In this document: positions 29,271 to 36,848 of the stretch, in pieces
How positions within the stretch are numbered: the first letter of the stretch is position 1
Layout: the number at the start of each line of letters is the position of its first letter
NCBI GenBank assembly: GCA_964610505.1
Contig: CAZSXU010000004.1
Span: forward strand, 1-64,000
DNA from: CAZSXU01 sp964610505
GTDB lineage: Bacteria; Arandabacterota; Arandabacteria; JAGLYR01
DNA length: 64,000 nucleotides
Reading direction: 5' to 3'
Made by a program: the position numbers and the translations under genes
The notes under the pieces: model-generated
The model's input: the letters and a program-made list of their open reading frames with translations, nothing else
Told to the model about the DNA's origin: nothing
Database searches by the model: none

Positions 29271-30923
29271 CTAACCGCCGAGCCGGTCGAGCCCGCCGAT
29301 CGGATCCGCACCCAGATGGACGCTCCACACTCGACGGCCTGCGTCGAGAAGTGCCTGGCGGTCTCCCATGGCCTGGGCCCCAATGAGCACGCCGAAGGAC
29401 ATGGACGAATCCGCGGAACCGGCCTCGTCGGGGATGGCAACATCTTCGGCCGGATCGTCCGTGATCTGAATGAAACGCCCCCGCCCCCCGTCGCCCTTGT
29501 GCAGCTGCCCGGTGGAATGGAGAAACCGCGGGCCGTACCCGACGGTCGTCGCAAGCCGAGAGGCATCACGGAGACGCGTGCGAAGTGTCTGGAGAGCGTC
29601 GAAGGTCTCGCCCGTCGGTTGGATGTACGCCTGAAGGGCAATGTAGTCCCCGGGTCGTGCTCCAGCGAGGAAGCCGTCCAGACCGGCGTGGTCGGGGGAA
29701 ACGGCTTCGCTCACGGGCAGGACCCCCGTCTTCCGGTACTCGGCCACCATTCCCCGGGCAAGCACTTTGGCCGCCTCCACGTCGGGCTGGTCGAAGGGTT
29801 GGATGCCCATGCGGTGACCGGCGACGGCCACGGCCATCTCCCAGAGGAAGAACTGCCCGCCCAGATCGTAGCGATCCGCCACATCGAACCGGATGACCGG
29901 ATGTCCGGCCTTCTCGATCTCGGCCAGCATCTCGTCGTCCGTGTCGTCCCCGTCGAGCCGGAGATGCACGAACAGGCGATCGTTCCCGTATACCTCGGGC
30001 GGTCCCAACGGCTCGCCGACCACCGGAACAATTCCGGTCCCCTCCTTGCCCGTGCTCTCGGCGATGAGCTGCTCCACCCAGTCATCGAAGCCGGCCAGTT
30101 CGGGAGAGAGGACGAGCGTGACCTTGTCCCGTCCCGCCTTGGCCAGCTCTCCGAGGACGGCGCCCAGCCGGGCCCCGGGATTTTCCACCGGGGTGATATC
30201 CACCCCGCATTCCGCCGCGGCCTGGTCGGCGCGCTCCAGAAGTCTTGGAACGTCGACGCCGGCCAGCGCCGCCGGGGCGAGTCCGAAGTACGAAAGGGCC
30301 GAGTATCTGCCCCCGATGTCGGGAGCATTCAAGAAGGTGGCCCGAAACCGATGCACGTCCGCCAGCTCAGCCAGGGCGCTCCCCGGATCCGTGACGGCAA
30401 TGAAGTGTCCCCCGGCCCGGTCGGCTCCGATCTCATCCGCCACCTGGGTGTAGAAGAACTTGAAGAACGAAAGTGTCTCCACCGTTCCCCCCGACTTGGT
30501 GGAAACGATGAAGAGGGTACGCTTGAGATCGAGACGCCGGGCATGAGCGAAAACCGCGCCGGGATGCGTGCTGTCGAGAACGGCCAGCCGAAGCCCGCCT
30601 CCTCCCTCACCAAAGACCCGGCCGAAGAGTTCGGGCGCCAGACTGGACCCGCCCATTCCGAGGAGGAGCGCGTGCGTAGAGGGCGGATCGCCGGTGAGGG
30701 CGCCCTCTCTTAAGACGGCGAGACGGGGAGCGTTTTCGAGCATGACCCCGGGGCTGTCGAGCCAGCCGAGCCGGTCGCTGATTCCGTCGGGCTTCGGTTT
30801 CCAGACCGTGTGGTCGCGATTCCAGATGCGATCGATGATGCGGTTCTCAGACATCTCGGCCAGGGCGGCGTCCACCGCGCTTCCGTATTTCCCCAGTTTC
30901 GCCCGCCCCAGAAATCTTGCCAT
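29271..30923 (-). CDS. pgi: Phosphoglucose isomerase of the transaldolase/PGI-fusion type
   Basis: 550 residues. SIS-fold isomerase: LLLGMGGSSLAPELFG, the phosphate loop STKSGGTVETLSF, FFLWEMAVAVAGHRMGIQPF and a C-terminal Lys-containing LHSTGQLHKG. It resembles the PGI half of bifunctional transaldolase/glucose-6-phosphate isomerases rather than classical Pgi, but stands alone without a transaldolase domain. It would interconvert glucose-6-phosphate and fructose-6-phosphate. GGAGG lies nine bases before the ATG at 30921-30923. Confidence 0.88.
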   Translation of the reverse strand: MARFLGRAKLGKYGSAVDAALAEMSENRIIDRIWNRDHTVWKPKPDGISDRLGWLDSPGVMLENAPRLAVLREGALTGDPPSTHALLLGMGGSSLAPELFGRVFGEGGGGLRLAVLDSTHPGAVFAHARRLDLKRTLFIVSTKSGGTVETLSFFKFFYTQVADEIGADRAGGHFIAVTDPGSALAELADVHRFRATFLNAPDIGGRYSALSYFGLAPAALAGVDVPRLLERADQAAAECGVDITPVENPGARLGAVLGELAKAGRDKVTLVLSPELAGFDDWVEQLIAESTGKEGTGIVPVVGEPLGPPEVYGNDRLFVHLRLDGDDTDDEMLAEIEKAGHPVIRFDVADRYDLGGQFFLWEMAVAVAGHRMGIQPFDQPDVEAAKVLARGMVAEYRKTGVLPVSEAVSPDHAGLDGFLAGARPGDYIALQAYIQPTGETFDALQTLRTRLRDASRLATTVGYGPRFLHSTGQLHKGDGGRGRFIQITDDPAEDVAIPDEAGSADSSMSFGVLIGAQAMGDRQALLDAGRRVWSVHLGADPIGGLDRLGG

Positions 30924-31088
30924 GCGTATTTACCTCCAGCCCCAAAAGTCTCCCACATTTTGCGCGGATCGACCGCTTCGCCGGCGAGGCGGCAAGACCG
31001 ATCCGATTCCCCGAGCCACAGCATGTAACCTCCGGCGGAGATAATCAAGCTTGCGATGGGATTTTGGGCGGAAAGGCGGTGGGGAGGA

Positions 31089-31116
31089 TAGGACCTATAG
31101 GTCGTATAGGACCTAT
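31089..31116. repeat. Short CCTATAGG-type palindromic repeat
   Basis: The segment contains the perfect palindrome GACCTATAGGTC (about 31092-31103), flanked by a second TAGGACCTAT. It lies between the lipoprotein gene end and the pgi start. On the minus strand it follows a short GC stem and TTTTTT (about 31117-31130) that may terminate the lipoprotein transcript. Confidence 0.6.
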
Positions 31117-31159
31117 GAAAAAACCCGCCGGGGATTCTGTTGCGATTACTGAGAACCTG

Positions 31160-31816
31160 CTAACGGTAGAGACACTTGAGCGAACCCCAGGTCGTTTTCT
31201 CCGTCTTTCGATGCTCGTTTCCTCTGTCCTCGATCCTCCAGATGGTCCAGAGGCATTCGTCATCCGGGTCGGGAGCCAGGTAGATGTATGCGCGACCGTC
31301 GACCCAGTGGTCGAGCTGGTACTCGGTCATGTTCTCGATGACGTGCATGTCCACCAGGAAGTCCGCCCAGTAGACGGTCAGGGTATCTTCCTTGTCCAAC
31401 GGAATGTCCAGTTCCAGGAAATTGTCCTCGTCGCTCTCCGCGCCCTCAACGTTGGTCAGATTACCGAGATCCAACTGAATGTTCGTGATTTCCTCGGCGT
31501 CAAACATCCGGTCGGTGATCTCGACATCGAGCGACTCCGCGATCCAGTCGGTCCAGTCCCACGAGGGATCGGAGCGATCATCCTCTGAGAACCAGAACTC
31601 ATAGTCGGGGTGCAGGCAGGCCTCATAGTCGGTGATGTTTTGGGCCTCGTGGGCGTCCGTGAACATGTCGATGACGCCCACCCTCGTCTCGCGAGGGTCG
31701 GGCTCCGGCGCGGGCTCGGGCTTCGTGGCGTCCTCCGAGCAACCGGTGAGAATTAAACTCAGCACGAGGCTGAGAACCGCCGCTGACACTCGTTGTCTGG
31801 ACATCGAATGAAACAT
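31160..31816 (-). CDS. Secreted lipoprotein with C-terminal W-K-Y-R motif (paralogue 1)
   Basis: 218 residues. Signal peptide with lipobox LILTGC, so a lipoprotein cut before Cys. A Pro/Glu-rich linker leads to an alpha+beta domain with many aromatic and acidic residues (HPDYEFWFSEDD, DWTDWIAES), resembling an NTF2/SnoaL-like fold. That fold call is only tentative. It ends KTTWGSLKCLYR, the shared tail. About half identical to the next gene upstream. ATG at 31814-31816 after GGAGG. The gap to the upstream paralogue's stop is only four bases, so the pair is co-translated. Confidence 0.8.
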   Translation of the reverse strand: MFHSMSRQRVSAAVLSLVLSLILTGCSEDATKPEPAPEPDPRETRVGVIDMFTDAHEAQNITDYEACLHPDYEFWFSEDDRSDPSWDWTDWIAESLDVEITDRMFDAEEITNIQLDLGNLTNVEGAESDEDNFLELDIPLDKEDTLTVYWADFLVDMHVIENMTEYQLDHWVDGRAYIYLAPDPDDECLWTIWRIEDRGNEHRKTEKTTWGSLKCLYR

Positions 31817-31820
31817 GGCA

Positions 31821-32522
31821 TCATCCTCCCGGACTACCGTTGCAGATCTTTCCGGTGCGATACATGGCTTTCATCTCCGACCAGGTACTGCTCTCGGTAG
31901 CTTTCCGATGCTCGTTTCCTCTATCCTCGATCTTCCAGATGGTCCACAGGGATTCGTTCGCGGGGTCGGAGGCCAAGCAGATGTGCGCCCTCCCATCCAC
32001 CCAGTGGTCGATGCGGTCTTCGCCGGTGTCTTCGATGACGTGTATGTCGACCCCGAACTCGCCCCAGTAGGCCGTCGAGGGCGGGTCACCGGGAATGAGA
32101 AACGGGTAGAAGTTGTCCTCGGCGCTCTCCGCTCCATCGATGACCGTCAGGTTGACCAGATCCAATCGAATGTCCGTGACTTCCTCATCGTTGAACATCC
32201 TACCGGTGATCAAGACATCGAGATCCTTTGCTATCCATTCAGTCCAGTCCCAGCAGGGATCGTACAAATCATCCTCGGCGAACCAGAACTGGTAGTCACT
32301 GTGAAGGCACGCCTCGAACATCTCGATGTCGCGATCCTCATGGGCCTTGGCGAAACACTCGATGAGTCCCACCCTCGTCGTTCGATCCGGGCCGGTCGGC
32401 GTGGAGTCGGTCGGCGGTCTGAAGTCAAAACCGGGTTTCTCCCAGTCCTTGCAGCCGGAGAAGAAGACGAAGCAGGCGATAGCAAACAGGACAAGCGCAG
32501 AGCAACGTCCAGAGGCACTCAT
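31821..32522 (-). CDS. Secreted lipoprotein with internalised W-K-Y-R motif (paralogue 2)
   Basis: 233 residues. Signal peptide with lipobox FFSGC. The body matches paralogue 1 throughout (TRVGLIECFAKAHE, ACLHSDYQFWFAEDD, DWTEWIA, HWVDGRAHI, LWTIWKIEDRGNEHRK). The motif STWSEMKAMYR is followed by 11 extra residues (TGKICNGSPGG). These occupy the space that also carries the ribosome site of paralogue 1. The start is ATG 32520-32522 with GGAGG seven bases upstream. A tandem duplication is the simplest explanation. Function unknown. Confidence 0.8.
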   Translation of the reverse strand: MSASGRCSALVLFAIACFVFFSGCKDWEKPGFDFRPPTDSTPTGPDRTTRVGLIECFAKAHEDRDIEMFEACLHSDYQFWFAEDDLYDPCWDWTEWIAKDLDVLITGRMFNDEEVTDIRLDLVNLTVIDGAESAEDNFYPFLIPGDPPSTAYWGEFGVDIHVIEDTGEDRIDHWVDGRAHICLASDPANESLWTIWKIEDRGNEHRKATESSTWSEMKAMYRTGKICNGSPGG

Positions 32523-32681
32523 CGGGAACCTCCATTCGATCCAAAGCATACGACAGGGACACTCGAGAGTCAAGAAAAACAGATTATTATTTAATGAAGA
32601 AACACTCATGCCTCTGCTTCCCACTTCGTGTGAATCTGTGAAATCTGTGGCTCAGGGTTCGTTTCACCGAAGTGTCGTGCC

Positions 32682-32710
32682 TTGACGTCTTCGCCGGTTG
32701 GAGGTACATT
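32682..32710 (+). promoter_or_regulatory. Sigma-70 promoter of the peptidase operon
   Basis: TTGACG (32682-32687), 17-nt spacer, TACATT (32705-32710), with the predicted start near 32717, about 55 bases before the M1-like peptidase ATG. Confidence 0.7.
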
Positions 32711-32770
32711 GACCGCATCGACCTCTGCCTGAAGAAATCCCCTGGTTCTCATTCTGTGAGGAGATGACCG

Positions 32771-34972
32771 ATGAAGAAGCTCGGAGTGCTTCTGCTCGTG
32801 CTCTTTTGGATTCCAGCGGCGGCCTTCGCTGAGACCCATCACGACCTGCGGGTCGAGCTGGATCCCCTATCCGCCACGATTCACGCCAAGGACATCATCA
32901 CCCTGTCGCCGCGGGACCGGGACCGCCCGGTCTCGTTCCTCATCGCCGAGCAGCTGGAGATCACCGGTGTGCTCTCCACCGTCGGGTTCACGTGGGACAT
33001 CGAACCCGGACCGGACCCCGCGGATTTTTTCACCGATCCCGATTCGTCGGACATCGAACTTACAAAACGCGCAAAGGGGATCGTTCTCACGTCGCGCTAC
33101 GACCAATGGCCCGAGAAGTTCGCCGTGACCATCACATACCACGGTGTGATCTACGATACCCTCCAGGCGCCCTCCAAGAGTTACTCCAAAGGGTTCGCCA
33201 CCACATCGGGGCTCATCGACACCGCCGGGTGTTTCCTGGCGGGAGGCACCCTCTGGATTCCGACGCTCATCGATGACTTCTTCGCCTTCGATCTCGACGT
33301 CCGGACCCCGCCCGGCTGGGAGAGCATCAGTCAGGGGGAGAGGACCCGCCACGAGGTGGACGAGAGCGGCGCGCATGCGGTCTGGCACTGCCCGCATCCC
33401 ATGGAGGAGTGCTATCTCGTGGCCGGGCCGTTCCACATTGAGTCCCGAACGTACGGAAACGTCGAAGCGCTCACCTACCTCCGCACGCCGGACCCGAAGC
33501 TGAGTGACGACTACCTCTCCGCCACCCGGCACTACCTGGAGATGTACGAGAACCTGATCGGCCCCTACCCGTTCGCCAAGTTCGCCCTGGTGGAAAACTT
33601 CTGGCAGACCGGCTACGGCATGCCGTCCTTCACGCTTCTGGGAGACCGAGTCATCCGCCTCCCGTGGATCGTCCACACCTCCTACGGCCACGAGATTCTC
33701 CACAACTGGTGGGGAAACGGCGTGTACGTGGATTGGGACCGGGGCAACTGGTGCGAGGGCCTCACCGTCTTCGGCGCCGACTACCGATACAAGGAAAAGG
33801 CGGGAGCGGACGAGGCGAGGCAGTATCGGTTGGAGACGCTTGCCAATTATCTGAACTACGTGAAGACATCCGATGAAATTCCCCTCACCGAGTTTCGCGA
33901 GCGTCACGGCGCCTCAAGCCAGGCCGTGGGCTACGGGAAATCCATGATGGTCTTTTACATGCTGCGGGACAAAATGGGGAACGACCTCTTCTGGAAGAGT
34001 CTCGCACTCTTCTACGAAAGGAACCTGTTCCGGAAGGCGACCTGGGACGACCTTCGCCACGCCTTCGAAGAAACGTCGGGACTCGACCTGTCGTCGTACT
34101 TCGAGCAATGGGTCGATCGGGTCGGCGCGCCGCTCATCACCATCGAATCGGCGTCGCTCCGATACCTCGGGGACACCGCCCGGCTGGAAGCGTCCATTCG
34201 CCAATCCGCGCCCCCCTATCGAATGGACGTGCCGCTGCGGTTCGAGACCGCAGATCGGGAGACCACGTGGACGGTCCCTCTCACGGGAACCCTGACATCG
34301 GTCCGATTGGACGTCCCGCGGGGGTGGGTGGACTCCGGCGGCAAGAGCATCCGGATCGATCTCCTTCGCCAGCGGCTGCCCGACACTCTCCACGTGGAGA
34401 CGGCGGCCGATGAAGTTCGTTTCTCCGTCGATCCGGATTTCGATGTGTTCCGGTTGATCGATCGCGAGGAGGTGCCCCCGACGTTGGGAGAGCTCCTGGG
34501 AGCGGATTCCACGCTGATTGTCCTGCCCGCCGAGGCCGACGAGGCCGTGCGTACGTTTGCGGAAGGGTGGGCCGAACGGGGCGCCGCGCACATCCTTGGG
34601 AATGATGTGCTCCCCGGGAACCCTCCGACCCCCGGGGCGGTTCTGTTCTTCGAGATGCCGGACACCCTCCCGAACGTTGTCCGCGCGCCCGACCATTGGA
34701 AGGTCCAGGGTACTCCGGTCGCCAGGGAAAGCCACACGCTCGTCTTTACCATTCGCGATTCGCACGACCCCGAGTCGAGTTACACGTGGATTCTGACCGA
34801 GAAACCGGCGATCCTCGCATCGCTCTCCCGGAGGCTGCCGCACTACGGCAAGTACAGTTTCCTGGTGATTGAGAATGCGAGCGGCCGGGTCATCGACAAG
34901 GGAATCTGGAAACTCGACGAGTCGCCCATGATTGTGCGACTGGCAGCTGAGGACAAACAGGCCAAACCATGA
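32771..34972 (+). CDS. Secreted M1-like metallopeptidase
   Basis: 733 residues. Signal peptide ends AAAFA. The zinc site HEILHNWWGN lies at 307-316, with the third ligand presumably Glu329 in WCEGL. Only 17 residues separate His311 and Glu329, against 18 in classical M1 enzymes. An upstream GYGMPSFTLLG takes the place of the GAMEN-type substrate strand. The N-terminal beta domain and the DDLRHAFEETSG block fit M1. The last 250 residues are beta-rich and of unknown role. Likely a periplasmic or secreted aminopeptidase. Its last 14 residues are the first copy of the 41-bp repeat, and its stop overlaps an ATG. Confidence 0.88.
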   Translation: MKKLGVLLLVLFWIPAAAFAETHHDLRVELDPLSATIHAKDIITLSPRDRDRPVSFLIAEQLEITGVLSTVGFTWDIEPGPDPADFFTDPDSSDIELTKRAKGIVLTSRYDQWPEKFAVTITYHGVIYDTLQAPSKSYSKGFATTSGLIDTAGCFLAGGTLWIPTLIDDFFAFDLDVRTPPGWESISQGERTRHEVDESGAHAVWHCPHPMEECYLVAGPFHIESRTYGNVEALTYLRTPDPKLSDDYLSATRHYLEMYENLIGPYPFAKFALVENFWQTGYGMPSFTLLGDRVIRLPWIVHTSYGHEILHNWWGNGVYVDWDRGNWCEGLTVFGADYRYKEKAGADEARQYRLETLANYLNYVKTSDEIPLTEFRERHGASSQAVGYGKSMMVFYMLRDKMGNDLFWKSLALFYERNLFRKATWDDLRHAFEETSGLDLSSYFEQWVDRVGAPLITIESASLRYLGDTARLEASIRQSAPPYRMDVPLRFETADRETTWTVPLTGTLTSVRLDVPRGWVDSGGKSIRIDLLRQRLPDTLHVETAADEVRFSVDPDFDVFRLIDREEVPPTLGELLGADSTLIVLPAEADEAVRTFAEGWAERGAAHILGNDVLPGNPPTPGAVLFFEMPDTLPNVVRAPDHWKVQGTPVARESHTLVFTIRDSHDPESSYTWILTEKPAILASLSRRLPHYGKYSFLVIENASGRVIDKGIWKLDESPMIVRLAAEDKQAKP

Positions 34973-35080
34973 CTGTGCGACTGGCAGCTGAGGACAAACA
35001 GGCCAAACCATGATTGTGCGACTGGCAGCTGAGGACAAACAGGCCAAACCATGATTGTGCGACTGGCAGCTGAAGACGAA
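34927..35080. repeat. 41-bp tandem repeat linking two peptidase genes
   Basis: Unit starts at 34927, 34968, 35009 and 35050 (period exactly 41 bp, about 3.7 copies, nearly identical). Copy 1 encodes the C-terminus of the M1-like peptidase. The core CTGGCAGCTG recurs in each unit. 41 is not a multiple of three, so each copy changes frame, yet every unit carries CCATGA, which closes one frame and opens the next. Confidence 0.97.
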
Positions 35081-35083
35081 TGA
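34969..35083 (+). other. Chain of three ATGA-linked mini-ORFs within the 41-bp repeat
   Basis: The M1 peptidase stop (TGA 34970-34972) overlaps ATG 34969. Mini-ORF 1 (34969-35013, 14 codons, MTVRLAAEDKQAKP) ends at TGA overlapping ATG 35010. Mini-ORF 2 (35010-35054, 14 codons) overlaps ATG 35051. Mini-ORF 3 (35051-35083, 10 codons) overlaps ATG 35080, in frame with the M28 peptidase. Whether the peptides are made is unknown. The pattern would allow termination-reinitiation to pass from one gene to the next. Confidence 0.6.
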
Positions 35084-36360
35084 GGAGAACCATGATGAGA
35101 ATCCGTTTGACCGCAAGCGCACTGGGCATCTTCGTCCTTCTCTCGATACTCCATCCGGCATCGGCCTCCCCACCCATTCGAGCCGACGAGCTGCGCCGCC
35201 ACGTCGAGTTCCTCGCCGACCCGGCGCAGGAGGGACGCGGCCTGGGGTCTGCCGGCATCGATACGGCGGCGGCCTACATTGCTCGCCGGTTCCACGAGAT
35301 CGGTCTTCAACCCGCCGGGCCGGGCGGAAGCTACTTTCAACCCTTTGAGGCCAAGACGAAGGCGGGGAAGGTCGGGACCCGCAACGTGGTGGGATTGCTC
35401 CCCGGAAACCCCGAGGGCGCGCGTCCCTACATCCTTCTCGGCGCCCACTATGACCATCTGGGCTACGGCGGAGACGATTTCCGGGGCTCGGAGCGCGGGC
35501 GCATCCATCCGGGCGCCGACGACAACGCGTCCGGCGTGGCCGGGATCCTGGAGATCGCGGAGTACTTTGCCTCGGCCGACGCACTGGACCGTACCCTGGT
35601 GTTCGTTGCGTTTTCGGGCGAGGAACTTGGACTCCTGGGTTCGGCCTACTTCGTCGACCATCCCACCCTGCCCCTCGAACAGGTCCTGGCGATGCTCAAC
35701 CTCGACGCCGTGGGCAGGCCCGATCCCGGCACGGTGACCCTCTTCGGCACGGACACGGCCGCCGAGTTCGACTCCCTTCTCCTTCTGGGTAACGAGAAGA
35801 ACCTGAAACTCAAGACCGAAGGCGACGGCATCGGCCCGTCCGACCACACCTCCTTCGCTCTCAAGGGCATTCCTGTTCTCCACTTCTTCGGCGCCGCGCA
35901 CATGGACTACCACCGGCCCACGGACACGCCCGAGAAGCTCCACTACCCGGATATGGAACAGCTCGTGCGCTTCACGGCGCGCATGGTGGAGATTCTGGAC
36001 TCGGTGCCGGATTCGCTGACATTCCACGAACCGCCCGCCCACGCGCGGCCCTCTGCCCATGGAGGGAAGGGCGCACACCTGGGGATCGTTCCCGATTTCG
36101 GGGGAAGCGACAGCGGAATGGCGATTCGGGGCGTTCGAAGCGACAGCCCGGCCGACAGGGCCGGCCTTCAAGCCGGGGACGTGATCGTCAGGCTGGGTGA
36201 GGCCGAGATCAGGAACATCGAGGATCTCTTCGGCGCCCTCAGCGCGCACAGCCCCGGCGACACCGTTGAGATTGCGGTCTTGAGGGAATCCGAGCGGTTG
36301 TCTCTACGCGCCGTTCTCGGAGGGCGCGCACCGCACCCCACCCACGAGACGCCCGAGTAA
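35080..36360 (+). CDS. Secreted M28 family zinc peptidase with C-terminal PDZ domain
   Basis: About 426 residues. Signal peptide ends in ASA. Metal ligands of the M28 family are in order: His in GAHYDHLG, the bridging Asp in GADDNASG, Glu-Glu in SGEELGLLGS, Asp in NLDAVGR and His in MDYHRPTDT. A PDZ domain occupies the last 90 residues (HLGIVPDFG, SPADRAGLQAGDVIVRLG). Likely a periplasmic or cell-surface aminopeptidase. The start may be ATG 35080, overlapping the mini-ORF stop, or ATG 35092 after GAGGAGAACC. Downstream partner of the M1-like peptidase. Confidence 0.9.
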   Translation: MRRTMMRIRLTASALGIFVLLSILHPASASPPIRADELRRHVEFLADPAQEGRGLGSAGIDTAAAYIARRFHEIGLQPAGPGGSYFQPFEAKTKAGKVGTRNVVGLLPGNPEGARPYILLGAHYDHLGYGGDDFRGSERGRIHPGADDNASGVAGILEIAEYFASADALDRTLVFVAFSGEELGLLGSAYFVDHPTLPLEQVLAMLNLDAVGRPDPGTVTLFGTDTAAEFDSLLLLGNEKNLKLKTEGDGIGPSDHTSFALKGIPVLHFFGAAHMDYHRPTDTPEKLHYPDMEQLVRFTARMVEILDSVPDSLTFHEPPAHARPSAHGGKGAHLGIVPDFGGSDSGMAIRGVRSDSPADRAGLQAGDVIVRLGEAEIRNIEDLFGALSAHSPGDTVEIAVLRESERLSLRAVLGGRAPHPTHETPE

Positions 36361-36439
36361 GACTTCCGGATTGCCGGAAGCGTGGGTCCCTCGCCCCCCT
36401 GGGCATCCGAACGACTCGGGATTCGAGGGTCGGCGCGGC

Positions 36440-36790
36440 CTAGGTGACGAACCTCTTCACGGTCTCCTTCAGCTCCGTGAGGTCCGACGACTTGACCACG
36501 TACGCGTCGGCGCTCCAGGCGCCGAAGTCACCCTTAAACGTAGCGTACGCCGTGTTGATGATCACGGGAAGGTCCCGGTTCTTCTGCTTGATCTGGCCGA
36601 GGACCTCCAGCCCGTCGGGAGGCTCCATCTTGATGTCCAGGATAACGGCGTCGCACGGCTCCTTCCAGATGACATCCAGCGCCTCTTTCCCGGAACCCAC
36701 CACGACGACGCGGTATCCCTCGTCGGCAAACTCTTTCTCGTAGAGCATGCGCAGGCTTTCGTCGTCGTCCACCACCAGCACGGTCTTCAT
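36440..36790 (-). CDS. Single-domain response regulator
   Basis: 116 residues, a bare receiver domain. The acidic pocket is in LVVDDDESL, the phosphoacceptor Asp in VILDIKMEPPDG, followed by the Thr in IINTAY and a Lys in YVVKSSDL. No output domain. ATG 36788-36790 follows AGGAGG. It is 58 bases downstream of the GAF histidine kinase, its probable partner. Confidence 0.9.
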   Translation of the reverse strand: MKTVLVVDDDESLRMLYEKEFADEGYRVVVVGSGKEALDVIWKEPCDAVILDIKMEPPDGLEVLGQIKQKNRDLPVIINTAYATFKGDFGAWSADAYVVKSSDLTELKETVKRFVT

Positions 36791-36848
36791 CGTTCCGCAC
36801 CTCCTCCTCATCTGCCGGGTGACACCCGTCTCTCGCCTGGAGGAAAAC

